Positions 5,190-6,712 of a DNA stretch of 6,712 nucleotides are shown here, piece by piece (the stretch's first letter is position 1; each line of letters begins with the position of its first letter). The position numbers were made by a program, and so were the translations under genes. The stretch comes from Methanomicrobia archaeon (GTDB taxonomy: Archaea; Methanobacteriota_B; Thermococci; Methanofastidiosales; NM3). The notes under the pieces are model-generated. The model made no database searches, was not told the DNA's origin, and saw only the letters and a list, made by a program, of their open reading frames with translations. The stretch spans positions 1 through 6,712 of the forward strand of contig DSAJ01000140.1 of assembly GCA_011372835.1 (NCBI GenBank). The letters are read 5' to 3'.

Positions 5190-6712
5190 ATGAGCGTCAA
5201 TACGATCAAGGACATCATGCACAAAGCAGGAGTGGTATTCTTCCTCTTGTGGGCCCTGAGCCTCGTCTCAGACGTGCTGGGGTCATATGAATACAAATTA
5301 CAGTTTCTATTTATCATGTTTGCCCTGTGGGCAATCGGTTCTTTCATCGATGGATTCAGGGAGGCCTATCCCATCGACAAGCAGATCTCAACAGCCTTCA
5401 GGAAGCTTGGCACCACGCTCTTTGGGGTGTGGATACTGCTTCTCTTCTTCGATCTGTTAGGGTGGTTGGAGCCTTGGTGGGACCAGTACATCATCTACGC
5501 TCTCGCGCTCTCCATCATATCGGTGTCAGTAGGATTTGCCGTCAGAGCCATGAAGACGAGAAGGGGATACTGGCAAGCGCGCTCGACACTCTACGGATTG
5601 GGCATCGTCATCGTGGTCCTATGGGGCATCTTCAAACTGCTTGGCCTCTACCCTGACTATCAGGACACGATGCTGATATCCGGCATCATCGCATTTGCTG
5701 TGGGATACGTATCAGGCGTCTTTACCAAGACCCAGGACTTCGACTTCATAGAGGAGAAAATATACCATATCACAGATTCGATGCGTGAGGTCACGACGAG
5801 GCGACTCGATGTGGCAGAGGACGTCAAGGTGATCGAGGACGACTTCGTAGTCGGCGGCCGTATGCCGCTTACCATCGAGGAAGGCACGATCTGCGTCGAT
5901 GTCCTTGACGATGATACAATGGTTGGCACCGTCTACTTTGGGCAAGGTTCATACGAGGTACCCATGGGGAGGCAGCGAGAGAACGTGCCGTTCATGGGTT
6001 ACTGCTATTGCTATGGAAGAGAGTGGCCGAGTGTCGCAGCGACACAATTTGCCACCGCCGCAACGGCAAGCGACTTCGAGCGCATCGGGCTCAACAAGGA
6101 GGAGGTTCGCGAACTTGCAAGAATCCTAGCGACGAACAAGGATGCATCCGCAGAGGAGATCGAACAGCTAAGGACGCGTCTCGAGGAGCGGGGCAATCGC
6201 ATATCCCTTCCATTCATCAAGGTCTTCGAGGGCGAGGAGGGTGAATACGTCAAGTTCGGCCCCATAGAAGTCATGGACCGAAAGGGAAAGCAAGCACGCG
6301 TGCGCATAGGTGCCCGTGAGTTCGTTGACAAGGAATGCCCGGCCTTGGAGTTGCCCGAGGGTGTTGAAGTATCAATTCTCACCACCGAGGGAACGACGGT
6401 GATCCGGGAGTACGATGCCAAGACCGTTGCAAACGGGCCTACTCGCGACATCTCGATAGGCAAGAACAACGTCTCGATCAAGCTTGGCGATGTCTCATAC
6501 GTGCTAAACGATAAGAAAGAGCATTTGCAGATGCCCAAGCATGAGATCATGATGCGCAAGGAACGGCGCGCACTCGTGCGAACGCCGGATTTCAAGATGA
6601 CGATACGCGGCGACATGGTGTCGGCAGACCGGAAGGCAAAACACATCCATTCGACGAACAAGGAACAAGCCGAGAGGCTCTACGAGATGGTGCGCGCCCA
6701 CATGCCCTATAT
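5190..6712 (+). CDS. Six-span membrane protein with large cytoplasmic domain, unknown function (3' truncated)
   Basis: The frame is open for 507 codons and runs off the window. I do not recognise the family. Six hydrophobic segments are seen at about residues 13-30, 38-56, 74-92, 99-118, 133-153 and 160-178. Basic loops at 57-73 and 119-131 (RAMKTRRGYWQAR) fit cytoplasmic N- and C-termini. The remaining 330 or more residues are soluble: a beta-rich segment from about 212 (DFVVGGRMPLTIEEG, then VGTVYFGQGSYEVP), a YCYCYG motif at 271-276, a helical acidic/basic stretch at about 301-336, and more beta-rich sequence (about 340-440). The last visible part carries FKMTIRGDMVSADRKAKHI and a helix KEQAERLYEMVRAHM. 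No catalytic motif, nucleotide-binding loop or transporter signature is visible. Cotranscription with the ArsR-type regulator suggests that the regulator controls this protein's level. A role in membrane sensing or surface processes is possible but unsupported. Confidence 0.8.
   Translation, partial: MSVNTIKDIMHKAGVVFFLLWALSLVSDVLGSYEYKLQFLFIMFALWAIGSFIDGFREAYPIDKQISTAFRKLGTTLFGVWILLLFFDLLGWLEPWWDQYIIYALALSIISVSVGFAVRAMKTRRGYWQARSTLYGLGIVIVVLWGIFKLLGLYPDYQDTMLISGIIAFAVGYVSGVFTKTQDFDFIEEKIYHITDSMREVTTRRLDVAEDVKVIEDDFVVGGRMPLTIEEGTICVDVLDDDTMVGTVYFGQGSYEVPMGRQRENVPFMGYCYCYGREWPSVAATQFATAATASDFERIGLNKEEVRELARILATNKDASAEEIEQLRTRLEERGNRISLPFIKVFEGEEGEYVKFGPIEVMDRKGKQARVRIGAREFVDKECPALELPEGVEVSILTTEGTTVIREYDAKTVANGPTRDISIGKNNVSIKLGDVSYVLNDKKEHLQMPKHEIMMRKERRALVRTPDFKMTIRGDMVSADRKAKHIHSTNKEQAERLYEMVRAHMPY

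Noticed and set aside
5327..5656. 109-codon + strand frame inside the membrane-protein gene
   Set aside because: Its product is His/Arg-rich with no hydrophobic pattern or domain, whereas the overlapping frame from 5190 gives six clean membrane spans.
6011..6661. 216-codon open frame on the - strand at the window end
   Set aside because: It lies opposite the membrane-protein frame, which has a strong ribosome site and continuous domain-like sequence; the antisense product is low-complexity Ser/Arg-rich.

Overview
The window looks archaeal and probably euryarchaeal, with Thermoplasmata or a relative as the best guess; this placement is inference. The support is a leucyl-tRNA synthetase tail of the archaeal type (ending in the characteristic AIYIE), TTTATATA-type TATA boxes about 26 bases before the expected transcription starts, a probably leaderless trxB transcript, GGTG/GGAG ribosome-binding sites, and cell-surface proteins rich in Asn-linked glycosylation sequons. 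All convincing genes lie on the + strand and are densely packed.

Region by region: (1) bases 1-941 are the 3' part of leuS, cut by the window edge at its KMSKS signature. (2) Bases 1011-2557 hold a two-gene unit: a thioredoxin-reductase-like flavoprotein, followed almost without gap by a lipoprotein with a Thr/Pro stalk and a CPYC thioredoxin fold. (3) Bases 2643-4718 have their own promoter and encode a 691-residue protein with an unusual layout: cytoplasmic RING/PHD-like zinc finger, Pro-rich linker, one membrane span, three Ig-like beta-sandwich domains, an Omp28-like thioredoxin fold with CTYC, and a final beta-rich domain. (4) Bases 4781-6712 are a second unit: a small ArsR-type winged-helix regulator with an N-terminal coiled coil, then, after a 4-base gap, a six-span membrane protein with a large cytoplasmic domain that runs off the end of the window. 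The frame of this last gene stays open to base 6712.

The most interesting theme is thiol redox chemistry on both sides of the membrane. The thioredoxin reductase keeps its FAD-binding and redox-active CxxC motifs but has lost the HRRxxxR signature used to bind NADPH, so its electron donor is unclear. The two genes after it encode surface-anchored thioredoxin-fold proteins, and one of these carries a eukaryote-like zinc finger on its cytoplasmic end. Whether they work together is an inference from gene order. The regulator/membrane-protein pair has a candidate operator across its promoter and no recognised function.

There is no gene-free stretch longer than 300 bases; the longest gap is about 85 bases. 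I saw no tRNA, rRNA, CRISPR array, insertion sequence or attachment site.
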